Positions 1 through 7,011 of a stretch of 23,493 nt of DNA are shown piece after piece. The notes under the pieces were generated by a model. The model was given only the letters and a program-made list of their open reading frames with translations. It had not been told where the DNA came from and did not search any database. Within the stretch, counting starts at the first letter, position 1; every line of letters starts with the position of its first letter. A program made the position numbers and the translations under genes. This DNA is from DASVXQ01 sp036392615 (GTDB taxonomy: Bacteria > Actinomycetota > CALGFH01), in assembly GCA_036392615.1 (NCBI GenBank), contig DASVXQ010000181.1, positions 1 through 23,493 of the forward strand, written 5' to 3'.

Positions 1-1
1 C

Positions 2-376
2 TTCGACAAGGTGATGGGGCTGCGCTTCGAGGAGGCGAGCGGGGACCGGGTGGTCGCGGTGGTCCCGGTCACGCCGGACCTGCACCAGCAGTACGGCATC
101 GTCCACGGCGGCGTCTACGCGGCCATGATCGAGACCACCGCCAGCGTCGGCGCGGCGCTGTGGCTCGGAGCGCAGGGCCGGCCGGTCGGCATCGCCAACA
201 GCACCGATTTCCTGCGGGCGACCCGCGACGGCGAGCTGCGCGCCGAGGCGACCCCGCTCAGCCGCGGCCGCAGCACCCAGCTCTGGGAGGTCAGCGTGAC
301 CGACCGGCGCGGCCGCCCGGTGGCGCACGGCCGCGTCCGGCTGATGAACCTGAGCGCGGAGCCGTCGCTCGACTGA
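2..376 (+). CDS. PaaI-like hotdog-fold thioesterase, 5' partial
   Basis: This is the C-terminal part of a PaaI-type hotdog-fold protein, a family that hydrolyses acyl-CoA (often aromatic acyl-CoA) thioesters in the cytoplasm. The reading frame is open to the window edge and starts F-D-K before the first possible GTG at 11 and ATG at 14, so the true start is probably upstream. The diagnostic stretch is H-G-G-V-Y followed by an acidic residue in A-A-M-I-E-T, where HGG lies on the central helix and E is the likely catalytic acid. The C-terminus is a typical beta-strand series ending in R-V-R-L-M-N-L. The gene converges with the response regulator and the two stops are only about ten bases apart. 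The substrate cannot be read from sequence. Family assignment is firm; the start is not. Confidence 0.85.
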   Translation, partial: FDKVMGLRFEEASGDRVVAVVPVTPDLHQQYGIVHGGVYAAMIETTASVGAALWLGAQGRPVGIANSTDFLRATRDGELRAEATPLSRGRSTQLWEVSVTDRRGRPVAHGRVRLMNLSAEPSLD

Positions 377-380
377 CCGG

Positions 381-393
381 GCGGCTCAGCCGC
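381..393. terminator. Small hairpin between convergent stops
   Basis: GCGGC-TCA-GCCGC forms a perfect five-pair stem around the stop codon of the minus-strand response regulator, just after the stop of the thioesterase. It could end transcription in both directions, but it is short and has no U-tract. Confidence 0.3.
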
Positions 394-1030
394 GCAGGTA
401 GGTGAGCACCGCCAGCACACGGCGGTGGTCGCTGGCGGTGGCCGGCAGGCCGAGCTTGGCGAAGATGTTGCTGACGTGCTTCTCGACCGCCCCGTCGGTG
501 ACCACCAGCTCGGCGGCGATGGCCGCGTTGCTGCGGCCCTCCGCCATCAGCGCGAGCACCTCGCGCTCGCGCGGGCTCAGCGCGTCCAGCGGGTTGCCGC
601 GCCGCCGCCGGCCGAGCAGCTGCGCCACCACCTCGGGGTCGAGCGCGGTGCCGCCCTCGCCGACCCGCCGCACCGCGGCGAGGAACTCCGCCACGTCGGC
701 CACCCGGTCCTTCAGCAGGTAGCCGACGCCCTCGGCGTTGCTGCCGATCAGCTCCAGCGCGTAGCGCTCCTCGACGTACTGCGACAGCACCAGGATGGCG
801 GTCGCCGGCACCAGCCGGCGCACCTCCAGCGCGGCGCGCAGCCCCTCGTCGGTGTGGGTCGGCGGCATGCGCACGTCGACGATGGCGATGTCGGGGCGCA
901 GCGCCGCGGCGGCGGCGATCAGGCCGGGGCCGTCGCCAACGGTGCCGACCACCTCGAAGTCGCCCTCGGCCAGCAGCCGTTCGAGGCCGGCCCGCAGCAG
1001 CACGGCGTCTTCGGCGATCACGACTCGCAT
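386..1030 (-). CDS. NarL/FixJ-family two-component response regulator
   Basis: The 214-residue protein has an N-terminal receiver domain (about 1-120) and a C-terminal LuxR-type helix-turn-helix (about 148-210). The receiver shows the acidic pair E7-D8, the phospho-acceptor D52 in I-V-D-V-R-M-P and the conserved lysine in Y-L-L-K-D. The DNA-binding domain begins L-S-P-R-E-R-E-V-L and has the recognition helix V-T-D-G-A-V-E-K-H-V. The ATG lies inside the end of the upstream kinase gene (13-base overlap), so the two are translationally coupled and almost certainly a cognate pair. Actinobacterial relatives often control stress, antibiotic or cell-envelope genes, but no target site can be assigned here. 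Confidence 0.93.
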   Translation of the reverse strand: MRVVIAEDAVLLRAGLERLLAEGDFEVVGTVGDGPGLIAAAAALRPDIAIVDVRMPPTHTDEGLRAALEVRRLVPATAILVLSQYVEERYALELIGSNAEGVGYLLKDRVADVAEFLAAVRRVGEGGTALDPEVVAQLLGRRRRGNPLDALSPREREVLALMAEGRSNAAIAAELVVTDGAVEKHVSNIFAKLGLPATASDHRRVLAVLTYLRG

Positions 1031-2307
1031 GGCAGCTCCGCTCGGATCACGGTTGGCCCTCCGGCCGGGCTCGACACGGTGAAGCGGCCGTCGACGGCGG
1101 CGACCCGGTCGGCCAGGCCGGCCAGCCCCGAGCCCGCCTGCAGGTTGGCCCCGCCGACGCCGTCGTCGCGCACCTCGACCACCAGGTGGCCGTCGTCGCG
1201 GCGGATCCGCACGGCGGCGTGCCGGGCGGCGGCGTGCTTGGCGACGTTGGCCAGCGCCTCCGCCACCACGAAGTAGGCGGCCGACTCGACCGTCGGCGGC
1301 GGCCGCCGCGCCAGCTCGACCGACACCTCCACCGGCACGGTCGAGCGGCCGGCCAGGGCCGAGATGGCGGCGTCCAGGCCACGGTCGGTGAGCACCGCAG
1401 GGTGGATGCCGCGGGCCAGGTTGCGCAGCTCGGTGAGCGCGCGCTTGGCCTCCTCGTGGGCCTCGTCGAGCAGCGCCCTGGCCTGCTCGGGGTCCCTGCC
1501 GAACTTCTCCCGCGCCATGCCGAGGTCCATCGCCAGCGCGACCAGCCGCTGCTGCGCGCCATCGTGGAGGTCGCGCTCGATGCGGCGGCGCTCCGCGGCG
1601 GCCACGTCGACCGCCACGATGCGCCGCGCGGTCGCCTCCTCGACCTTGGCGACCAGCTGGGCGCCGGCGGTCGGCCCCAGCAGCCCCCTGGCGATCCAGA
1701 CGTGGGCGGCGGCGAGCCCGCGGACCACTGGCGGGACGCACAGCCCCAGCAGCAGGCCGGCCGCCGCCACCAGCAGCGCCTTGGGCAGGCTGTCGATCAC
1801 CAGCAGCGGGCGGTTGGAGATCTCCAGCAGTCGCGCCCCGCCCGGCACGGCCGCGTACCAGAACGGCACCGACGCCATCGCCAGCGGGATCGACCACACC
1901 ACGGTGACCACGGAGAACCAGATCGCCCCGAGGGGGCCGAGCAGCACCAGGTAGGCGGCGTCGCGCCAGGTCGCCGGGTCGGTCGCACGGGCGCGCCAGC
2001 GCCGCAGGAAGGAGGCGCGCGGGATCGGCCGGTAGGGCTCCGGGATGTCGGCGCCCAGCGTCGAGCGGATGAAGGCGCGCTCGCCCCTGGCGCCGCCCTT
2101 CCAGCACAGCATGGACAGGATCAGGATCGGGAAGCCGACCCACAGCACCAGCATCGCGCCGCCCACGGCCAGCGTGGTCACCGTGAAGACGGACCAGAAG
2201 ATCCCCACCGCCAGGGTCGCCATGAGATAGCCCGTGGCGGCCCAGGTGCGCCCGGAGACCAGCTCGAAGGCGGGGTTGTGGGCAGCCCACCTCGCGGCTC
2301 GGTCCAT
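1018..2307 (-). CDS. HisKA_3-type membrane sensor histidine kinase
   Basis: The kinase has 429 residues from the ATG at 2307, chosen because AGGAGGAG lies just upstream; the open frame extends further but that extension is proline/serine-rich and unlikely to be coding. The N-terminal half carries hydrophobic segments at about 27-47, 48-69, 117-151 and 178-200 and resembles the 'putative sensor' domain of Streptomyces kinases, so it probably senses a membrane or envelope signal. The HisKA_3 dimerisation motif E-R-D-L-H-D-G-A-Q-Q-R puts the phosphorylated histidine at 248. The ATPase domain follows, with an N-box (E-A-L-A-N-V-A-K-H) and a D-D-G-V-G-G box. The 3' end overlaps the regulator gene by 13 bases. 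The ligand is unknown. Confidence 0.93.
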   Translation of the reverse strand: MDRAARWAAHNPAFELVSGRTWAATGYLMATLAVGIFWSVFTVTTLAVGGAMLVLWVGFPILILSMLCWKGGARGERAFIRSTLGADIPEPYRPIPRASFLRRWRARATDPATWRDAAYLVLLGPLGAIWFSVVTVVWSIPLAMASVPFWYAAVPGGARLLEISNRPLLVIDSLPKALLVAAAGLLLGLCVPPVVRGLAAAHVWIARGLLGPTAGAQLVAKVEEATARRIVAVDVAAAERRRIERDLHDGAQQRLVALAMDLGMAREKFGRDPEQARALLDEAHEEAKRALTELRNLARGIHPAVLTDRGLDAAISALAGRSTVPVEVSVELARRPPPTVESAAYFVVAEALANVAKHAAARHAAVRIRRDDGHLVVEVRDDGVGGANLQAGSGLAGLADRVAAVDGRFTVSSPAGGPTVIRAELPCES

Positions 2308-2475
2308 CGTGCTGGCTCCTCCTGGTCGTGGTGCCGTGGTGGTGACGCTCCCAGGTTGACTGCTCGGAGCCGGGGCGGCCAATGGGGAAGCCTGGCGGAC
2401 CCGGGTGGGGATAGCCCCAGTGCCCAGCAGCCAGGCGAACGCGCCGTTTCCGCAGCTAGGGGGCACTTTGGGGAC

Positions 2476-2495
2476 TTATCCACAAGAGTGGACAA
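2476..2495. promoter_or_regulatory. Inverted pair of DnaA-box-like sites
   Basis: TTATCCACA on the plus strand (2476-2484) matches the classical DnaA box. TTGTCCACT on the minus strand (2495-2487) differs by one base from the TTGTCCACA form favoured in high-GC actinobacteria. Together they make an 8-base inverted repeat with one mismatch around AAGA. An AT-rich patch follows. Two boxes are far too few for a chromosomal origin; a DnaA-regulated promoter or an unrelated dimeric operator for the kinase operon is more likely. Confidence 0.45.
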
Positions 2496-2580
2496 CGCTG
2501 TGCATACTTATAGCTACATAGACAAGGGCGCACAGGCCGGTCCTTCGCCCATCGCCGCGAATCCGCCCCGCCAGGTCGTC

Positions 2581-2640
2581 CCGCCGGTCACCGCCCCCGC
2601 CCGGCCAGCCGCCGGTCACCATCCGCCCCGGCCAGCCGCC
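2581..2640. repeat. Tandem repeat with 27-28-base unit
   Basis: CCGCCGGTCACC starts two successive units (2581-2608 and 2609-2635), each ending CGGCCAG, and a third degenerate start follows at 2636. A partial earlier copy is visible at about 2561-2574 (ATCCGCCCCGCCAG). The array lies directly after the stop of the WXG100-like gene and is not coding in any convincing frame. Confidence 0.6.
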
Positions 2641-2642
2641 TG

Positions 2643-2975
2643 TCAGTGGTAGTCGTAGTAGGCGTGGTGCTGGGCACGCGCCTCGCTGGCGGTGATCTGC
2701 TCGGGCTCGGAGGCGATCGCCGCGCGGACGATGCCGGCCAGCTTGTCCGCCTGGGCGTGCAGCCGCTGCCTGCGCCCCTCGATCTCCGACTGGAAGGTGC
2801 TGGCGGTGGTGCCGACCCAGACCTTGCCGCCGCCCATGTCCTGCGCGCCCTTGTCGAGCGCCGTGGCCAGCGCGCCCGCCTGCGCCTGGACCTCCCTGAG
2901 CAGCGCTTGCAGCCGGGCTCGCCGAGGATTGGCCACCATCGGCTCGGTCTGCTGGTCCGTCTGGCTTCCGCCCAC
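2643..2975 (-). CDS. WXG100-like small helical protein
   Basis: This 110-residue protein looks like a WXG100/EsxA-type helical hairpin: two long amphipathic helices (about 18-48 and 58-92) joined by a turn containing W53-V54-G55. It has no signal peptide, as expected for type VII (ESX) substrates, and ends in a tyrosine-rich tail (Y-Y-D-Y-H). The GTG at 2975 is preferred because GGGGAGGA sits six bases upstream; ATG at residue 13 is the alternative. WXG100 proteins usually form dimers and are secreted or act as N-terminal modules of toxins. No EccC ATPase or other ESX gene is in the window. The long minus-strand protein ending at 4149 is of a type often found with such proteins. Family call from motif, length and context only. 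Confidence 0.7.
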   Translation of the reverse strand: MGGSQTDQQTEPMVANPRRARLQALLREVQAQAGALATALDKGAQDMGGGKVWVGTTASTFQSEIEGRRQRLHAQADKLAGIVRAAIASEPEQITASEARAQHHAYYDYH

Positions 2976-3069
2976 GGCAATCCTCCCCGCGACAAGTCAC
3001 GACACGAGGGTGGATTCTGCCGCAGGACGCTACAGAAGCGGAAACGGGCCCCGGATATTGCTCTGTCCG

Positions 3070-3612
3070 TCAAGCCGGCGACGGGGGCGGCGTGCCGGCG
3101 AACAGCATCGCCTCGGCAGGCAGGTCCATACGGGCTGCGGCGATCGCGAACAGCTCCGGGTCGTCTTTGAGGCGGCCCTCCTGGGCCGAGATGACGAAGG
3201 CGTCAAACAGCTGGCGGAGCCCCAACTGCTGGTAGGCGGTCTCCACCGACGGCCAGTTCTCGGTGAGCACGCCAAGCCGCAGTCCCCGGGAGCGCAGGCG
3301 GCGCAGGGCGCCAGCGACCTCGGGGAACGGCTCCATGGCGATCTCGTCGCCGTCGCCCACGACCAGTTCCTGGAGGAGGGCTGGCGGTGGGTCCTGGGCC
3401 CCGAGTGCTTCCAGCACGATGCGGTAGAAGGCGGCGAACAGCTTCCGTTCCTCCGCCACGGTGTGCAGCGGTTGGCGGTGGCGCTCGTCCAGGAAGCGCA
3501 TGCCGGTCGCAAAGGCCTGCTCGGCGTGATCCAGCCGCAGCCCGGGGAGATGAGCGTGGACGGTCGTGGCGAAGGTTGGCCCACCAAACCAGCGCTGCCA
3601 CGCTTCGCCACG
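3070..3612 (-). pseudogene. Remnant of a HAD-family hydrolase
   Basis: The frame encodes the middle of a haloacid-dehalogenase-fold phosphatase: a helical cap (from about L-P-G-L-R-L-D-H-A), then the core segment R-L-G-V-L-T-E-N-W with the motif II threonine, then K-D-D-P-E-L-F with the motif III lysine. The N-terminal DxD motif that carries the catalytic aspartate is absent and no usable start codon with a ribosome binding site is visible near 3612. The 3' end stops at M-L-F-A-G-T-P-P-P, exactly where family members have a G-D-T/D-V motif IV followed by about 30 more residues. The gene is therefore damaged at both ends and should be inactive. It interrupts the WXG100-like region. Boundaries are approximate. 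Confidence 0.65.
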
Positions 3613-3675
3613 GCAGGGTGGTGGAGCGGTTGCGGCGGTTTGTCCAGGGATGCCCAGCCGGATAGGGTGAGCGCC

Positions 3676-4152
3676 ATGGGACCCCTCCGCACGATCGCGC
3701 GGCGCGCCGCCGCCACCGCGCTGCCGCTGGCGCTCGCGACCACGCTGGCGGCCTGTTCCGGCAAGGGCGAGGACGAGCCCACTGCCGCCGACGCCGGCGC
3801 GCAGCTCCAGCAGGCCGTCCGCATCCTCTACGACAACCAGCTCATCCGTGGCGCGCCGTCGGTCACCAGCGACGCCGGCAGCGACCAGCCGTGCGGCGTG
3901 GGCAAGGCCAGGCGCGTCTACGCGGCCACCGCGCCGAGCCGTGGGTTCAGCGACCGCGCCAGCGCCTTCAACTACGCGGTCAACGCGATGCGCGCCATCG
4001 GCCACGGCTGGGAGCGCCAGTCCACCGCCAACTCCAGCGACACGGTGACCTCGGTGGGCGTCGACGGGCACGCGCGCATCTCGGTGGTCACCAGCCAGGA
4101 CGGCAGGCGCTACACGATCAGCGGCCAGACCGACTGCCTGCCGACCGGCTAG
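3676..4152 (+). CDS. Secreted lipoprotein of unknown function
   Basis: The 158-residue protein begins with a clear lipoprotein signal peptide: basic N-terminus (R5, R9, R10), a hydrophobic alanine/leucine core and the lipobox L-A-A-C with the lipidated cysteine at 27. After a short acidic linker, the mature part contains about 120 residues with two further cysteines (in Q-P-C-G-V and T-D-C-L-P) that could form a disulfide, and ends in short beta-strand-like segments. I do not recognise the family. The ATG at 3676 is preceded by AGGGTGA. Its stop codon and that of the convergent 661-residue gene share the four bases CTAG at 4149-4152, so transcription of the two must collide or be terminated inside coding sequence. 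Confidence 0.8.
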   Translation: MGPLRTIARRAAATALPLALATTLAACSGKGEDEPTAADAGAQLQQAVRILYDNQLIRGAPSVTSDAGSDQPCGVGKARRVYAATAPSRGFSDRASAFNYAVNAMRAIGHGWERQSTANSSDTVTSVGVDGHARISVVTSQDGRRYTISGQTDCLPTG

Positions 4153-6134
4153 TCGTCCGGGCCGTAGCGGTCGACCGTGCGGGTGAAGGCGCCCTGCTCG
4201 GTGTTGGCGAGGTCCACGGTCTTCTGGCCGAAGGCGTCGTCGTGCCCGCCGCCGCGGCCGTTGGCCTCCAGCCAGGCGTCGTAGGCCGCCAGCCTGTCCC
4301 TGTCGCCGGCGATCTTGTCAGGCGGCAGCAGGTGCCCGCTGGAGTCGGTGAAGCGCGCCTTGGAGGGGTCGACGTCGTTGGCCCTGGCCCACCGGTCGGC
4401 GGAGGCGTCCGGCCTGACGGTCATCGGGTAGCCGTGGTCCATCAGCTTCTCGGAGATCAGGTAGCTGCTCGCCAGCGAGGCCTGCCGGCGGCGGTTCTCG
4501 AGCTCGTCGGTGCGGGTCCCGCCGCCCTCGACCCAGTCGTCGATGACGTTGCCGCCCTCGAACTGGACCACCTGCCAGAGCACCTTGCCCCCCAGCGAGA
4601 CCGGGTTGACCGGCGCGGCGTTCATGCCGATGTTGGCCAGGTCGCCGAAGAACTCGCGGACCTTCTTCTCCTGCTCGTCCATGTCGCCGCGGACCTCGAA
4701 GCGGGAGGCGTACTCGAGCCCCGCTGCCGAGCCCAGGTAGCTCATCACCCGCTGGGTGCCCGGCGAGTCGCTGCCGCCGGCGGCCAGGTCGGCCTTGACG
4801 CCCGCGTCGACCATCTGCTCGGTGAGCGTCGCCATGGCGTCGTCGAACGGCTGGCCGGTCCAGTCCTGGTCGGCGAACGATTTCATGAAGCCGTAGGTGA
4901 CCCCGGTGTCGAGGCTGAACATCGGGTTCAGGCCGGGGACGGTCTCGGTCCGGTCGTTGTCGGGGTCGGAGCCGATCACGATCTCCGGCGCCCAGGAGCC
5001 GGCGATCTCGGCCATGGAGCGGCCCATCAGCGGGGTCACGTCGCCGGAGTGGCTGGAGATGCTCTCGATGGTCTTCTCGGCGAAGTCGGCGGCGGCCCGG
5101 CTGTGGTGGCCCATGGTCTCGTCGTTCACGCCCGAGCCGGACGCCAGCGCATAGCCGAGGTTCTCCTTGACCTCGTCGCCGGTGCCGACCGAGTCGGCGT
5201 AGTCCAGGAACAGGTCGATGTTGCCGTCCAGCGAGCGCCCGTGGTCCGGCTGGCCCATGGTGGTCAGCGCGTAGCGCGAGGCGTCCGAGCTGTTGGAGGC
5301 GACCTTGAGGAACAGCGCGGCGGTGTCGTCCGGCAGACCCAGCCGGGCGGCGTCCAGCCCGCCGCCGCGGAAGTCCTGGTTGGGGTCGCCGGCGAAGTCG
5401 TCCAGCGCGTTGTTGCGCGCCACCACGCCGAGCCAGTTGCCGGGCACCTTGGCGTAGGCCAGCATCGCGCCCTTGTTCCAGGCGTCCGGGCGGTTCGTGC
5501 TGGGGCGCTCGAAGTCGCTCCTGATCTTGTCCATCCCCGGCGCGGGGTAGGGCGCGGTGAGCGCGGTGCCGAGCGCGTGGCTGTAGATCTTCAGGTCGTC
5601 GGCGGCGGTGTCGCTGCCGCTCTGGGTCATGAAGATCGGGATCAGCTTGGTGCGCTGCGGGCCGAGCGTGCCGTAGAAGGCCGAGGTGAAGGCGGGGTCG
5701 TCCTTGTGGCTGGCGAGCTGCTGGGCGATCTCGTGGGCCCGCCTGGCGCCCTCGGCGTCGGTCGAGTCGAGCTTCAGCAGCTCCTCGGCCAGCGCGGAGC
5801 CCTGCTGGGCCGCCTGCGCCGGCGTCAGGTCCATGCCGGTGGCGTCCTCGTCGTAGAAGTGCGCGCCCGGGGTGTCGTCGATGGCGGCAGCCAGGGTCTG
5901 CCGCCGGCTCAGCATCGGCAGCTGGTCTTGCGCCCATTTGCCGATGTTGACGATCTCGGTCAGCGGCGCGGTGTCGAGGAGCTCCCGCGAGAAGCGGCCC
6001 TTCAAGCTCCCGCCCTGGTTGACCAGGGTGTCGGCACCGCTCTTGATCGACGCGTTCATCTGCGCCATGAGCTGCGGATCGATTGCCGCGACCGAGCCGC
6101 CGCCAGCGCCGCCCGGATCCTCTCTGAACACCAT
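4149..6134 (-). CDS. Large protein resembling WXG100-associated DUF6571 type
   Basis: The ATG at 6134 gives 661 residues; the frame continues to a TTG at 6191 but with no ribosome binding site. After a glycine-rich start, the protein is hydrophilic and largely helical, without a signal peptide or transmembrane segment. Features include M-A-Q-M-N-A-S-I-K-S-G-A-D (a WXG-like helix start), repeated polar helices, and a conserved-looking core around N-K-G-A-M-L-A-Y-A-K. It resembles long actinobacterial proteins annotated DUF6571 that occur beside WXG100 proteins and are suspected type VII substrates; I recognise this only by overall style. It is tail-to-tail with the lipoprotein and lies 100 bases downstream of a tiny lipoprotein gene on the same strand. 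Existence of the gene is certain; family moderately so. Confidence 0.75.
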   Translation of the reverse strand: MVFREDPGGAGGGSVAAIDPQLMAQMNASIKSGADTLVNQGGSLKGRFSRELLDTAPLTEIVNIGKWAQDQLPMLSRRQTLAAAIDDTPGAHFYDEDATGMDLTPAQAAQQGSALAEELLKLDSTDAEGARRAHEIAQQLASHKDDPAFTSAFYGTLGPQRTKLIPIFMTQSGSDTAADDLKIYSHALGTALTAPYPAPGMDKIRSDFERPSTNRPDAWNKGAMLAYAKVPGNWLGVVARNNALDDFAGDPNQDFRGGGLDAARLGLPDDTAALFLKVASNSSDASRYALTTMGQPDHGRSLDGNIDLFLDYADSVGTGDEVKENLGYALASGSGVNDETMGHHSRAAADFAEKTIESISSHSGDVTPLMGRSMAEIAGSWAPEIVIGSDPDNDRTETVPGLNPMFSLDTGVTYGFMKSFADQDWTGQPFDDAMATLTEQMVDAGVKADLAAGGSDSPGTQRVMSYLGSAAGLEYASRFEVRGDMDEQEKKVREFFGDLANIGMNAAPVNPVSLGGKVLWQVVQFEGGNVIDDWVEGGGTRTDELENRRRQASLASSYLISEKLMDHGYPMTVRPDASADRWARANDVDPSKARFTDSSGHLLPPDKIAGDRDRLAAYDAWLEANGRGGGHDDAFGQKTVDLANTEQGAFTRTVDRYGPDD

Positions 6135-6233
6135 CTGGACACCCCGTCGCCGCTCCGCGCCGGGCGCCGCGCGGCCCGACCCCGCTGACAAGGGGGGAAT
6201 CTACACGTCCTGCCCGTGTCCCGTTCGAGTGCC

Positions 6234-6377
6234 TCAGGCGCTCGAGGTCACCTGGGAGTCGCGCCCCAGATAGCCGCCGCCACCACCGCTGCCGCTGCCC
6301 TTCTTGCAGCCCGCGGCGGCGACGCTGAGCACCATCGCGAGCGCGATCACCGCCACCGTCAACAGCACTTTGCGCAT
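6234..6377 (-). CDS. Very short putative lipoprotein (47 aa)
   Basis: A 47-residue protein starts at the ATG at 6377 behind an excellent AAGGAGGA. It opens M-R-K-V-L-L, has a hydrophobic stretch to about residue 22 and then A-A-G-C-K-K, which fits a lipobox with cysteine 24 although alanine at -3 is less usual than leucine. The mature part is a glycine/serine-rich linker followed by Y-L-G-R-D-S-Q-V-T. Once processed only about 24 residues remain, so it may be a membrane-anchored peptide or entericidin-like small lipoprotein. It lies 100 bases upstream of the 661-residue gene on the same strand and may share a transcript. Confidence 0.7.
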   Translation of the reverse strand: MRKVLLTVAVIALAMVLSVAAAGCKKGSGSGGGGGYLGRDSQVTSSA

Positions 6378-6609
6378 CCAGTCCTCCTTCGCTGCGGGTT
6401 GCCGCACCGCTTGTGCGTCTCGACAGGGTGGGAACCACCCGGCCCGGCGGGCGATTCCCCCACCGGTCCCACGGCCCGGTGCCGCTGCCGGAAAGATCCG
6501 GCTTCCGCTTGATACGGGCGAAGTGCTGGACACGGCGAGGTTCGCGCCGTAGAACACCAAGCGTGAGGGCCATTGATGGGTAACCTGGCAACCCAAGGAG
6601 GCACCCCGC

Positions 6610-7011
6610 ATGGCAAGCGATGCTCCGGACGTCGGTCCCGGACGCACGGCCACCCCCGATCCCCTCGAGCGGACGGGCACCCCCACCCCCGGAGAGACGG
6701 TCGATCCTGTCGAGCAGGGCGGCGTCGACGAGCTCGCCCGCCGCCACGGGCGGTTCGTCTGGCCGATGACCGTGTTCTTCCTGGTCTACTACATGCTGTT
6801 GATGTGGCTCCCGAGCGTGGCGCCCGGGTTCATGGGCCGCAAGCTGTTCGGCAACTTCACCTTCGCGTACCTGTTCGCGCTCTCCCAGTTCGTGATGACC
6901 TTCCTGGTGGCCTGGGCGTACACGCGCTTCGCGCGGCGGCGCCTCGACCCGCTGGTGGACGGCTTCCGGGCGCGTGCCGGACGGACCTCCAGCGGCGAGG
7001 TGACCCGATGA
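6610..7011 (+). CDS. DUF485 membrane protein (YjcH-like), symporter partner
   Basis: The 133-residue protein has a proline/threonine-rich cytoplasmic N-terminus (about 1-45), then two hydrophobic helices (about 50-68 and 83-105) and a basic R-R-R-L turn typical of DUF485. In bacteria such proteins are encoded immediately before ActP/MctP-type sodium/solute symporters and are thought to assist them. Here the stop overlaps the next ATG (ATGA at 7008-7011), so the pair is translationally coupled. AAGGAGG precedes the ATG at 6610. Confidence 0.9.
   Translation: MASDAPDVGPGRTATPDPLERTGTPTPGETVDPVEQGGVDELARRHGRFVWPMTVFFLVYYMLLMWLPSVAPGFMGRKLFGNFTFAYLFALSQFVMTFLVAWAYTRFARRRLDPLVDGFRARAGRTSSGEVTR

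Larger units (their letters stand above)
2308..2642. other. Gene-free stretch upstream of the kinase operon
   Basis: I see no credible coding in these 335 bases. They hold, in order, the leader of the kinase operon, a pair of DnaA-box-like sites in inverted orientation, an unusually AT-rich patch around 2496-2525 that could hold the minus-strand promoter, and a GC-rich tandem repeat next to the end of the WXG100-like gene. Confidence 0.6.

Noticed and set aside
386..2290. Very long minus-strand frame fusing regulator and kinase region
   Set aside because: The upstream part is a GC-rich shadow of the kinase gene in another frame; the regulator starts at 1030.
2476..2495. Replication origin
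   Set aside because: Only two DnaA-box-like sites, and no dnaA, dnaN, gyrase or other origin-linked genes nearby.
3891..6188. Long plus-strand frame opposite the 661-residue gene
   Set aside because: Composition is the valine/glycine/arginine-rich pattern of a reverse-strand shadow and there is no family signature; the minus-strand gene has normal protein-like sequence.
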